A DNA stretch of 64,000 nt. Source: Bdellovibrionaceae bacterium UBA1609 (GTDB lineage: Bacteria > Bdellovibrionota > Bdellovibrionia > Bdellovibrionales > UBA1609). A program made the position numbers and the translations under genes. Where the stretch lies: contig DCMZ01000017.1 in the NCBI GenBank assembly GCA_002321895.1, positions 274,428 to 338,427 on the forward strand, written 5' to 3'. Positions 17,451 through 24,753 of the stretch are shown here, piece after piece (position 1 is the stretch's first letter; each line of letters opens with the position of its first letter). The notes under the pieces were generated by a model. The model was not told where the DNA came from, did not search any database, and was given only the letters and a program-made list of their open reading frames with translations.

Positions 17451-18472
17451 TATAGCTCAGCCATTGGTCGTTCAATTTGATCCAAAGCTAGACCCTCTAA
17501 AGCCAAATCTTCTTCAACCATTATACGAATCAATTCATCAAAACTCGTTTTGGGTTCCCAACCCAGCTTTTCCTTAGCTTTGGAAGGGTCCCCAATTAAA
17601 AGGTCCACTTCTGCTGGCCTATAATATCGTGGATCTATCTCTACAAATTCTTCCCAATTGCGCCCTACCAATCCAAATGCACGATCTAACAATTCCTTGA
17701 TCGACCACGTCTTTCCGGTAGCAATAACATAATCATCGGGTTCATCCTGCTGCAACATCATCCACATAGCTTCGACGTAATCCTTGGCATATCCCCAGTC
17801 TCTTTTAGCATCCAAATTCCCTAAATAGAGCTTATCAGCCTTCCCGGCCACAATACGTGCCACTCCCCGAGTGATTTTACGAGTAACAAAAGTCTCACCT
17901 CGACGAGGGCTTTCATGGTTAAAAAGTATTCCGCTCGACCCGTGCAATCCATAGCTCTCACGGTAGTTTATCGTCTGCCAATGGGCATAAAGCTTAGCGC
18001 AAGCGTAAGGACTTCGAGGATAAAAAGGAGTTGTCTCTTTCTGTGGAACCTCTTGAACTTTCCCAAACATTTCGGAACTTGACGCCTGATAATATCTGAT
18101 ATCTTTGATCAACCCTGTGTTTCGAATTGCCTCCAGAAGGCGAGTCGCTCCCAGACCAACGCTATCTACAGTATTTATTGGAATATCAAATGAAACACGC
18201 ACATGACTCTGGGCCCCCAAGTTATAGACTTCGTTTGGAGAAATGGTCGTTAATAATCTTTCCAAGTTAGAGGCATCAGAGAGATCACCATAGTGTAAAT
18301 GTAACTGCCGATCCTGATCGTGAACCTCATCAAAAATATGTGACAATCGACCTGTATTAAAACTTGAGGAACGTCGGATGATTCCATGGACCTCATATCC
18401 TTTTTCCAATAGCAATTCAGCTAAATAGGACCCGTCTTGACCAGTAATTCCAGTAATCAATGCTTTTTTCAT
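17450..18472 (-). CDS. gmd: GDP-mannose 4,6-dehydratase
   Basis: A 340-residue SDR that makes GDP-4-keto-6-deoxy-D-mannose from GDP-mannose, the first committed step to GDP-fucose, -colitose, -perosamine and -rhamnose. It carries ALITGITGQDGSYLAELLLEKG, the RRSSSFNTGR NADP site, the SSSEMFGKV segment with catalytic Glu, YACAK, and the NHESPRRGETFVTRK loop, all diagnostic for Gmd. It is the first gene of a gmd-fcl-colD operon with TAATG overlaps and is divergent from the DprE1-like gene 169 nt away. Confidence 0.97.
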   Translation of the reverse strand: MKKALITGITGQDGSYLAELLLEKGYEVHGIIRRSSSFNTGRLSHIFDEVHDQDRQLHLHYGDLSDASNLERLLTTISPNEVYNLGAQSHVRVSFDIPINTVDSVGLGATRLLEAIRNTGLIKDIRYYQASSSEMFGKVQEVPQKETTPFYPRSPYACAKLYAHWQTINYRESYGLHGSSGILFNHESPRRGETFVTRKITRGVARIVAGKADKLYLGNLDAKRDWGYAKDYVEAMWMMLQQDEPDDYVIATGKTWSIKELLDRAFGLVGRNWEEFVEIDPRYYRPAEVDLLIGDPSKAKEKLGWEPKTSFDELIRIMVEEDLALEGLALDQIERPMAEL

Positions 18473-18605
18473 TCAATTCTTTCTGCAAAATAGAAGGCGA
18501 TCGTAGAAGAAACTCCTCAATTTGTCTATTCCAACGAATGATATTAAGCCCCTTAAAAACGCAACGCCGATGCAAAGCATCAATTCTTCTTGGCCATTTG
18601 AGCAA

Positions 18606-18633
18606 CTGACAGAACAGCCCTTTCCAATATAGT
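18606..18633 (+). promoter_or_regulatory. Candidate sigma-70 promoter of the dprE1-like gene
   Basis: CTGACA (18606-18611) and TATAGT (18628-18633) are 16 bp apart, each five of six to the consensus. The -10 box ends only 8 nt before the ATG at 18642, so transcripts would be leaderless or nearly so. Pattern match only. Confidence 0.4.
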
Positions 18634-18641
18634 TTAAAGGA

Positions 18642-19952
18642 ATGAAATATACACCCTGGGGCAACTTTCCAAACACCCAAGAAAACTCAGTTCCATTGAA
18701 TTGGACCGGCAGTCCACTGCCTTTAGTATCGGACTCTTGCCTCCCTAGAGGACTTGGAAGAAGCTATGGCGACAGCTGCTTAAATTCGCCGGGGCTACTT
18801 TTAGACTGCACACCCTTGAATCATTTTCTCAGCTTTGATTCTGAACAAGGAATATTAAAGGCCGAAGCAGGAGTAACACTGCAGGAAATTATAGAAAATA
18901 CACTTCCCAAAGGATGGTTTTTACCCGTTACACCTGGGACTAAATTTGTAACTCTTGGCGGAGCTATTGCCAATGACGTCCATGGAAAGAACCATCATAT
19001 AGACGGGTGTTTTGGCAATCATGTCCTCCGCTTCGAGCTAGTACGATCTAATGGCGAGAGACATATTTGCTCTCCCACAGAAAACAGAGAGTTATTTCGC
19101 GCCACCATTGGAGGGCTTGGCCTTACCGGACTGATTACTTGGGTAGAATTTCAGCTTAAAAAAGTGACCAGTGCCAATATAGATGTAGAAACTATCAAAT
19201 TTCATAATTTAAAAGAGTTTTTCGAGATTAGCGAAGAATCCAAAAATTATCTCTATACAGTAAGCTGGGTGGACTGCCTGGCTACAGGCGACGATTTGGG
19301 CCGTGGTCTATTTATGAGAGGCCAACACAGTTCAGACGGTGACTTTTCATCAAAGAGCGTAAATTCTCAGAGTCCACTAAATGTGCCTTTTAATCTCCCA
19401 AGTTTTTTGCTCAATGGTCTCACTATGCAGGCTTTCAACACTCTTTATTACAACAAACAGTTTTCTAAATTGTCGAAATCAAAGCAGAATTATAACCCAT
19501 TCTTTTATCCACTTGATGCTGTTAGGAATTGGAACCGCATCTATGGAAGAAATGGGTTTCTGCAATATCAATTTGTTGTTCCGCACGAATCGGGCCAAGA
19601 GGTGGTTGAGGAAATTTTCAAAAAAATTAGCGACTCTAGAATGGGCAGCTTCCTCGCTGTTCTTAAAAATTTTGGAAAAATTAAATCGCCAGGCCTACTA
19701 TCATTTCCAAGAGAGGGAGTTACATTAGCTTTGGATTTCGCGATAAAAGGACCTGAAGTGTTTCAACTTCTTGAAGAGCTTGATAAAATCATCATATCAA
19801 ATCATGGTCGAATATATCCTGCAAAAGATGCGCGTATGTCGACGGAAATGTTCAAAGCCTCATTTCCAAATTTAGATGAATTCCTGAAGTGGAAAGATCC
19901 AAATTTCAGTAGCTTATTTTTTCGAAGAGTTATGGGAGAAACAAAAATATGA
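18642..19952 (+). CDS. dprE1: DprE1-like FAD-dependent oxidase (polyprenylphosphoryl-ribose 2'-oxidase family)
   Basis: A 436-residue FAD-linked oxidase related to mycobacterial DprE1. The PRGLGRSYGD stretch (35-44) and TPGTKFVTLGGAIANDV followed by HGKNHHIDG (97-122) match the FAD-binding part of that family closely. DprE1 oxidises the 2'-OH of polyprenylphosphoryl-ribose, and DprE2 then reduces the keto group to give the arabinose epimer. The DprE2-like gene overlaps the stop by 4 nt (ATGA), and the HAD-UbiA fusion, which would make the substrate, is convergent beyond it. AAAGGA directly abuts the ATG. Function is inferred from the family and the three-gene set. Confidence 0.82.
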   Translation: MKYTPWGNFPNTQENSVPLNWTGSPLPLVSDSCLPRGLGRSYGDSCLNSPGLLLDCTPLNHFLSFDSEQGILKAEAGVTLQEIIENTLPKGWFLPVTPGTKFVTLGGAIANDVHGKNHHIDGCFGNHVLRFELVRSNGERHICSPTENRELFRATIGGLGLTGLITWVEFQLKKVTSANIDVETIKFHNLKEFFEISEESKNYLYTVSWVDCLATGDDLGRGLFMRGQHSSDGDFSSKSVNSQSPLNVPFNLPSFLLNGLTMQAFNTLYYNKQFSKLSKSKQNYNPFFYPLDAVRNWNRIYGRNGFLQYQFVVPHESGQEVVEEIFKKISDSRMGSFLAVLKNFGKIKSPGLLSFPREGVTLALDFAIKGPEVFQLLEELDKIIISNHGRIYPAKDARMSTEMFKASFPNLDEFLKWKDPNFSSLFFRRVMGETKI

Positions 19953-20674
19953 AACATATAATGATCTATGGAGCCAGCAGTGCAATGGCCAAACAAGTGG
20001 CTCACCTGTACGCGAAACGCGGCGACAGACTCACTCTGGTAGCTCGAAATGCGGAAAAGTTAGAAACTATAAAATCAGATTTAGAAACTAGATACTCCGC
20101 TCAGGTTAAAACAATTGTCCAAGAAGCCACTGATTACGACTCACACTCCACTTTGTTTGAAGACGATCTACCCGATATATTCCTTATCGCCCACGGAATA
20201 TTGACAGACCAAGACAAGGCCCAGTCCGACAATAGTTACCTGCTAAACCAGTTTCACACCAATTTCTTTAGCCAAACGAGCTTACTTACTCACGCAGCCA
20301 ATGCCTTTGAAAAAAGAGGATCGGGAACCCTATGTGTTATTGGGTCTGTAGCCGGCGATAGAGGGCGAATGAGCAATTATGCCTACGGATCCGCTAAGGC
20401 CGGAATAGAGGCCTTTTGTGATGGACTGAGACACCGACTTTCAAAAGTAAATGTGGGTGTGGTTTTGATTAAACCTGGTTTTACAGATACACCGATGACT
20501 GCACATATCCAACCAAAGGGTGCTTTATGGGCGAAGCCGGAAAAAGTGGCAAAAGATATTGTGAATGCAATAGAAAAAAATAAACCTGTCAAATACACAC
20601 CAGGTATATGGAATTATATTATGTTTATAATAAGAAATATTCCTCGATTTATTTTTCACGCTAGCCGCTTATGA
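19949..20674 (+). CDS. dprE2: DprE2-like short-chain dehydrogenase
   Basis: A 241-residue classical SDR. It has a Rossmann motif (IYGASSAMAKQVA), VIGSVAGDRGR around the catalytic serine, and the YAYGSAKAGIEAF tyrosine-lysine pair. The C-terminal hydrophobic stretch (WNYIMFIIRNIPRFIF) resembles DprE2 and could anchor it at the membrane. Translational coupling to the DprE1-like gene (ATGA overlap) supports the role: reduction of polyprenylphosphoryl-2-keto-ribose to the D-arabinose form. A generic SDR is the alternative. Confidence 0.8.
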   Translation: MKHIMIYGASSAMAKQVAHLYAKRGDRLTLVARNAEKLETIKSDLETRYSAQVKTIVQEATDYDSHSTLFEDDLPDIFLIAHGILTDQDKAQSDNSYLLNQFHTNFFSQTSLLTHAANAFEKRGSGTLCVIGSVAGDRGRMSNYAYGSAKAGIEAFCDGLRHRLSKVNVGVVLIKPGFTDTPMTAHIQPKGALWAKPEKVAKDIVNAIEKNKPVKYTPGIWNYIMFIIRNIPRFIFHASRL

Positions 20675-20685
20675 GCTCCATGCCT

Positions 20686-22092
20686 CTACATAGCAAAATA
20701 AAAAATAACACCTACGATGAGACCAATTATATATGATCCAGTATCCTTAAGAGCAAAAACCACTGGATCATCGTGCATTTGATCTCTAAGGGTTAACAGC
20801 CAAACCCGACTCATCCAAAAAAGAAGGCATAGACCTACCAGCCAAAGATATTTTGGCTCTTGATAGAGTGACTGCACAGACTCTGTATTTAAATACTGAA
20901 CAAATATTAATATAGAAATCATTCCACTAGATACCCCAACAGAAGTTAAGACTTGTGAGTCCTGCACTTGGTACCCTCGCCCTGCCACAAATTTACGACC
21001 AATATTTCTCAAATGAGTCAACTCCGCTACGCGTTTTACATGAGCTAGACTTAAGAAAAAGAAAACGCTAAACCCAAGCAACCACTCGGTAATATATATC
21101 CCCGTAGCAGCGCTGCCGGCGAAAACTCTTAAAGTAAATAGACAGGCGAGAATTAAAACATCCCACAAAACCAGAGATTTCAACTTTATAGAGTAAGCTG
21201 TCGTTACTGTAAAATAGACGAGGAGAGTTATAACGAAAGCCTGACTCACCTGAACTGCGACAATTGCAGACAGAAGCAAAAGCATCGGAGCTAGAATCAT
21301 CCCTAGCGATAATGGCAACTCTCCACTTGCAAACGGTCTAGACTTTTTGCTTTCGTGCATTCGATCAGCATCCAGGTCTAAAAGATCATTTAAAACGTAA
21401 ACGCTAGAAGCACAAAAACTAAAGCTAAAAAAAGCGTAAACTGCTTTTATCAACAATTCGAAATCAAATATCTTATGAGACAATAACAATGGCAAAAAAA
21501 GTAAAATATTTTTTGCCCACTGGTGAACCCTAATGGCTTTTATAAAAAGCTTAAAAGGAGATCGTTTATCAAATTCGATCTTTTCTTCGACATTGAATTT
21601 TGATTCCACTTCACTGTGAAACTTTGGCGTTCCGACGGGAACAGCGCCCTCAGACACTTGCCAAATATGAAAATCAGATCGACTATCACCAACGTAAGTG
21701 AATGAACTGCCATATGTCTTTGTTAAATACTCAGCCTTCACTTTTCCTTTTAGGTTTTTTTGTCCATCACTACCTTGAAAACCTTCGAAAATGGAAAGGT
21801 GTTCAGAAATTGGTTTAAGATAGTTGATATCGCTAGCGCTTACTAAGTATAACTTTTTACCAGAACTTTTTTGCCTCTTCAGATAGGAAATGACATCCTG
21901 ATTGTAAGGTAAAGTCGTAGGATCAATATTGGTTCTCTTAGCAATTTCTCTCTTTAATTTGGCCCGACCACCCAGCAGCCAAAACGGCACTAAGAACACA
22001 TAAAGAAAATTCTTTTTTAGAAGTTTAAACAGACTCTCATATAGCAAGTCTGTCTTGATAACTGTTTTGTCCAAATCGGCTATTACAATCAT
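20686..22092 (-). CDS. HAD phosphatase-UbiA prenyltransferase fusion (polyprenyl-phosphate phosphoribosyltransferase type)
   Basis: A 468-residue two-domain protein. Residues 1-160 are a HAD phosphatase: DLDKT (D6, D8), S85, and GDSRSD (135-140). Residues 185-468 are a UbiA-type membrane prenyltransferase with two aspartate-rich sites, NDLLDLDADRMHESKK (235-250) and YSIKLKSLVLWDV (300-312), in the pattern of decaprenyl-phosphate phosphoribosyltransferase. Joined in one chain they could transfer phosphoribose from PRPP to polyprenyl phosphate and then remove the 5-phosphate, giving the substrate for the neighbouring DprE1/DprE2-like pair. GAAGG lies six bases before the ATG. It converges with dprE2 (11-nt gap). 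Confidence 0.85.
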   Translation of the reverse strand: MIVIADLDKTVIKTDLLYESLFKLLKKNFLYVFLVPFWLLGGRAKLKREIAKRTNIDPTTLPYNQDVISYLKRQKSSGKKLYLVSASDINYLKPISEHLSIFEGFQGSDGQKNLKGKVKAEYLTKTYGSSFTYVGDSRSDFHIWQVSEGAVPVGTPKFHSEVESKFNVEEKIEFDKRSPFKLFIKAIRVHQWAKNILLFLPLLLSHKIFDFELLIKAVYAFFSFSFCASSVYVLNDLLDLDADRMHESKKSRPFASGELPLSLGMILAPMLLLLSAIVAVQVSQAFVITLLVYFTVTTAYSIKLKSLVLWDVLILACLFTLRVFAGSAATGIYITEWLLGFSVFFFLSLAHVKRVAELTHLRNIGRKFVAGRGYQVQDSQVLTSVGVSSGMISILIFVQYLNTESVQSLYQEPKYLWLVGLCLLFWMSRVWLLTLRDQMHDDPVVFALKDTGSYIIGLIVGVIFYFAM

Positions 22093-22292
22093 ATTTTACC
22101 TTCTACTTTTGACATAAGTTACCCCAACAAGACTCGTAAGTTTAGACCTAGTCAGCCAAAGGCTTGTGCGGCGCGGTGCCCCTCGACAATAATTGACTAC
22201 TTTGTGAGCACGCCAACCCTGGTAACACAATTCTCGCTTACTCATCCCCCCCATTCGATGCTAAAATACTGGAGTTTAAAGAAGGAGAATTT

Positions 22293-22817
22293 ATGGGCTT
22301 GTTACTCAAGCAGATCTTTAATTTTTTAAAGATCCTTAATTCAGATACTGGCACCAATCAGATCGCTGCCGGTATTGCCACAGGATTTATTTTAGGGATG
22401 ACACCGGCCATGTCTTTGCAGACATTTTTGGTGGTTATCCTTATGTTTATTTTTAGAATCCAAATTGGAGCAGCTCTTCTGGCCACAGGATTTTTTGCCG
22501 TCTTCGCCTACATCCTAGATCCTGTTTTTGACAGCGTAGGCCAGGTGGTACTGGAAGCCGGAGCACTTCAAGGACTTTTTACCTCTCTGTATAACATGCC
22601 CATATTACCCTTCACTCGATTTAATAACTCCGTTGTTATGGGCTCAGGAGTGGTTGGTTTCGCCTTAGCTCCATTTATCTTTTTACTAGCGCGAGTGCTT
22701 GTGCAGAAATATCGCGAAAAAGTAGTGGCCCGATTTAAAGAAACAAAGTTTTGGAAAGCCGTTAAAGCAACCTCTCTCTACAAATGGTACGTGAAATATG
22801 ACGAACTCTATGGATAA
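22293..22817 (+). CDS. TIGR03546 family membrane protein
   Basis: A 174-residue protein with three to four hydrophobic segments: about 28-60, 62-90 and 120-140. The sequence GTNQIAAGIATGFILGMTPAMSLQTFL recalls the DUF2062-like TIGR03546 family, which is nearly always next to a TIGR03545 gene, as here. Function is unknown; a role in the cell envelope is a guess from co-occurrence. AAGGAG is well placed before the ATG. The 3' end overlaps the start of the next gene. Confidence 0.8.
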   Translation: MGLLLKQIFNFLKILNSDTGTNQIAAGIATGFILGMTPAMSLQTFLVVILMFIFRIQIGAALLATGFFAVFAYILDPVFDSVGQVVLEAGALQGLFTSLYNMPILPFTRFNNSVVMGSGVVGFALAPFIFLLARVLVQKYREKVVARFKETKFWKAVKATSLYKWYVKYDELYG

Positions 22818-24753
22818 TAAAGAAACTAAAGCTCAGAAAACCCCAAAGAAAAAAGGTCCCATTCGGTTCGAGGCCATCATTCCTACTATCATTGTAGTGG
22901 CTCTACTCGCGGCCTACATGACTTTCTTTTTTGATTCAAATTTAAGATCAGGCATTGAATGGGTGGGAACCCGAGTTCATGGTGCTGAAATCAATGTGGG
23001 CAATCTGAATACCTCATTTATTAATGGAACAATGAAGATTGAAAATATTCAGGTGACGGATAAGACGAAACCTGAAAATAACATGATTCAAATTGGTCAA
23101 ATCCGACTGGGCCTTGTTTGGGATGCACTACTCAGAGCTAAATTTGTAGTGAGTGACGCCGCCATTGAAGATATTGGCATTAATGCTAAAAGAAAGCGCC
23201 CTGGACGTATTCTCCCCAAAAGCGACCCATCTCGCAGCCAAATTAATGAAATTGAAACAGCAGCTTTAGATGTCACCAAAGAGAAATACAACAAGAACAT
23301 CTTGGGTGATCTAGCTACGGTAGCTGGTGGTGTAGATCCAAATGCTCAACTCAAAGAAATGCAAAATGACTTGAAGTCGGAGAAAAAAATTGCCGAACTA
23401 AAAGCCTCTTTAAAGGAAAAGGAAAACGCCTGGAAAGAACGTATTGCTAAACTTCCCGGCAAAGAGAAATTTGCAGCTCTTAAACAAGAATTCAAAGCTC
23501 TGAAATTTGACTCTAAAAATACAGTTCAATTTTTAAAGGACATTCAGAAGGCCGATAAAATTTTAAAAGAGGCTGACAAAGAAGTTAAAGCCATTACGAG
23601 CGCAGCCAATGATTTAAACAAAGAAGTGAATGCTGCTGGAAAAGATATTGGCCAAGTTGATAAATGGGTTAAAGAGGATATCGCTGATCTTCAAACACGC
23701 TTAAAAATCCCAAGCCTAGATGTTGGTGATTTGAGTAAATCGATCTTCTTAAATATGCTGAACGAGAAAATTGGCCCTTACCAAAAGTACATTGTGTTAG
23801 CAAAAGAGTACATGCCACCTCCAAAATCTGAACGTACGAAAACTAAAAGTGAACCTTTGGTCGCGCCCAGAAAAAGAGGCGAAGGTCGAACCTATAAATT
23901 CCCAATCACAAAGAAAAGTTACCCCTTATTCTGGTTACAAAAAGCTACAATTAGTTCCAAATCCAATGAAGGTGGATTTAGTGGAGATATCTCCGGAAAT
24001 CTAACCAATGTGACCTCCAACCCTGCATGGGTTGGCAAGCCAGCTACATTAGATATAAAAGGTGATTTTCCAGCACAACAAGTGATGGGTTTGGACGCAC
24101 AAGTTGTATTTGATAATCGCAAAGAACCGACTCAATCAACACTAAAAGGTTCAATCCAAAGCTTCCCTATGGAACCTTTATCCCTATCTGATTCAGACGA
24201 TCTTACATTTAAAGTAAACAATTTAGTGGGTCGGTCGCGTTTTAATGGGAAAGTCGTTGGTGAAAAGATGGCCCTTAATATCGCCAATGTGTACGATAAG
24301 GTCCAGTATGATATCGATTCAAAGAATAAAGATGTAAAGCAGCTTTTCACCGCCGCAGCGGCTGGAATTCCCGCCATCAACCTCAGAGCAAGTGTTAAAG
24401 GGAAAATCTCAGCCCTGGCTTGGTCGATAGATTCGAATTTAGGTAGAGAGCTCGGGAAGGGCTTGAAAAAACAAGTCCAAGAGAAGATTGATCAGGCCAA
24501 AAAGCAGCTTGAAGCCTTTGTTTATGGACGAATCAACAAAGAAAAAGCCGCTCTCGATAATCAGTTTAAAGGCCTAAAGAACCAAGTCGACTCGCAGGTT
24601 AATGGCAAGAAAGCAGAGCTTGAGCGAGAAAAGAAAAAGATGACCGCTCAAATTGAACAGCAAAAGAAGTCTGGACAAAAGAAAGAACAGAAAAAGCTCG
24701 AGAAAAAGGGAAAGAAGTTACTTAAGGATCTTAAGAAGAGTTTGAAGTTCTAG
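22798..24753 (+). CDS. TIGR03545 family protein, AsmA-like, coiled coil
   Basis: A 651-residue protein with one N-terminal membrane segment (about 25-45, IIPTIIVVALLAAYMTFFF). An AsmA/DUF748-like part follows (GAEINVGNLNTSFINGTMKIENIQV). A long, Lys/Glu-rich coiled coil spans about residues 175-300, and the tail is very basic (from about 570). The pair with the TIGR03546 gene is conserved; function is not known, though AsmA-like proteins work in outer-membrane lipid homeostasis. The start at 22798 overlaps the upstream gene by 20 nt; ATG 22810 is an equal candidate. The stop shares a CTAG with that of the convergent gene. Confidence 0.8.
   Translation: MTNSMDNKETKAQKTPKKKGPIRFEAIIPTIIVVALLAAYMTFFFDSNLRSGIEWVGTRVHGAEINVGNLNTSFINGTMKIENIQVTDKTKPENNMIQIGQIRLGLVWDALLRAKFVVSDAAIEDIGINAKRKRPGRILPKSDPSRSQINEIETAALDVTKEKYNKNILGDLATVAGGVDPNAQLKEMQNDLKSEKKIAELKASLKEKENAWKERIAKLPGKEKFAALKQEFKALKFDSKNTVQFLKDIQKADKILKEADKEVKAITSAANDLNKEVNAAGKDIGQVDKWVKEDIADLQTRLKIPSLDVGDLSKSIFLNMLNEKIGPYQKYIVLAKEYMPPPKSERTKTKSEPLVAPRKRGEGRTYKFPITKKSYPLFWLQKATISSKSNEGGFSGDISGNLTNVTSNPAWVGKPATLDIKGDFPAQQVMGLDAQVVFDNRKEPTQSTLKGSIQSFPMEPLSLSDSDDLTFKVNNLVGRSRFNGKVVGEKMALNIANVYDKVQYDIDSKNKDVKQLFTAAAAGIPAINLRASVKGKISALAWSIDSNLGRELGKGLKKQVQEKIDQAKKQLEAFVYGRINKEKAALDNQFKGLKNQVDSQVNGKKAELEREKKKMTAQIEQQKKSGQKKEQKKLEKKGKKLLKDLKKSLKF

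Noticed and set aside
18417..18680. Frames over the gmd-dprE1 divergent gap
   Set aside because: They run over the promoter region and into gene starts and have no protein-like composition.
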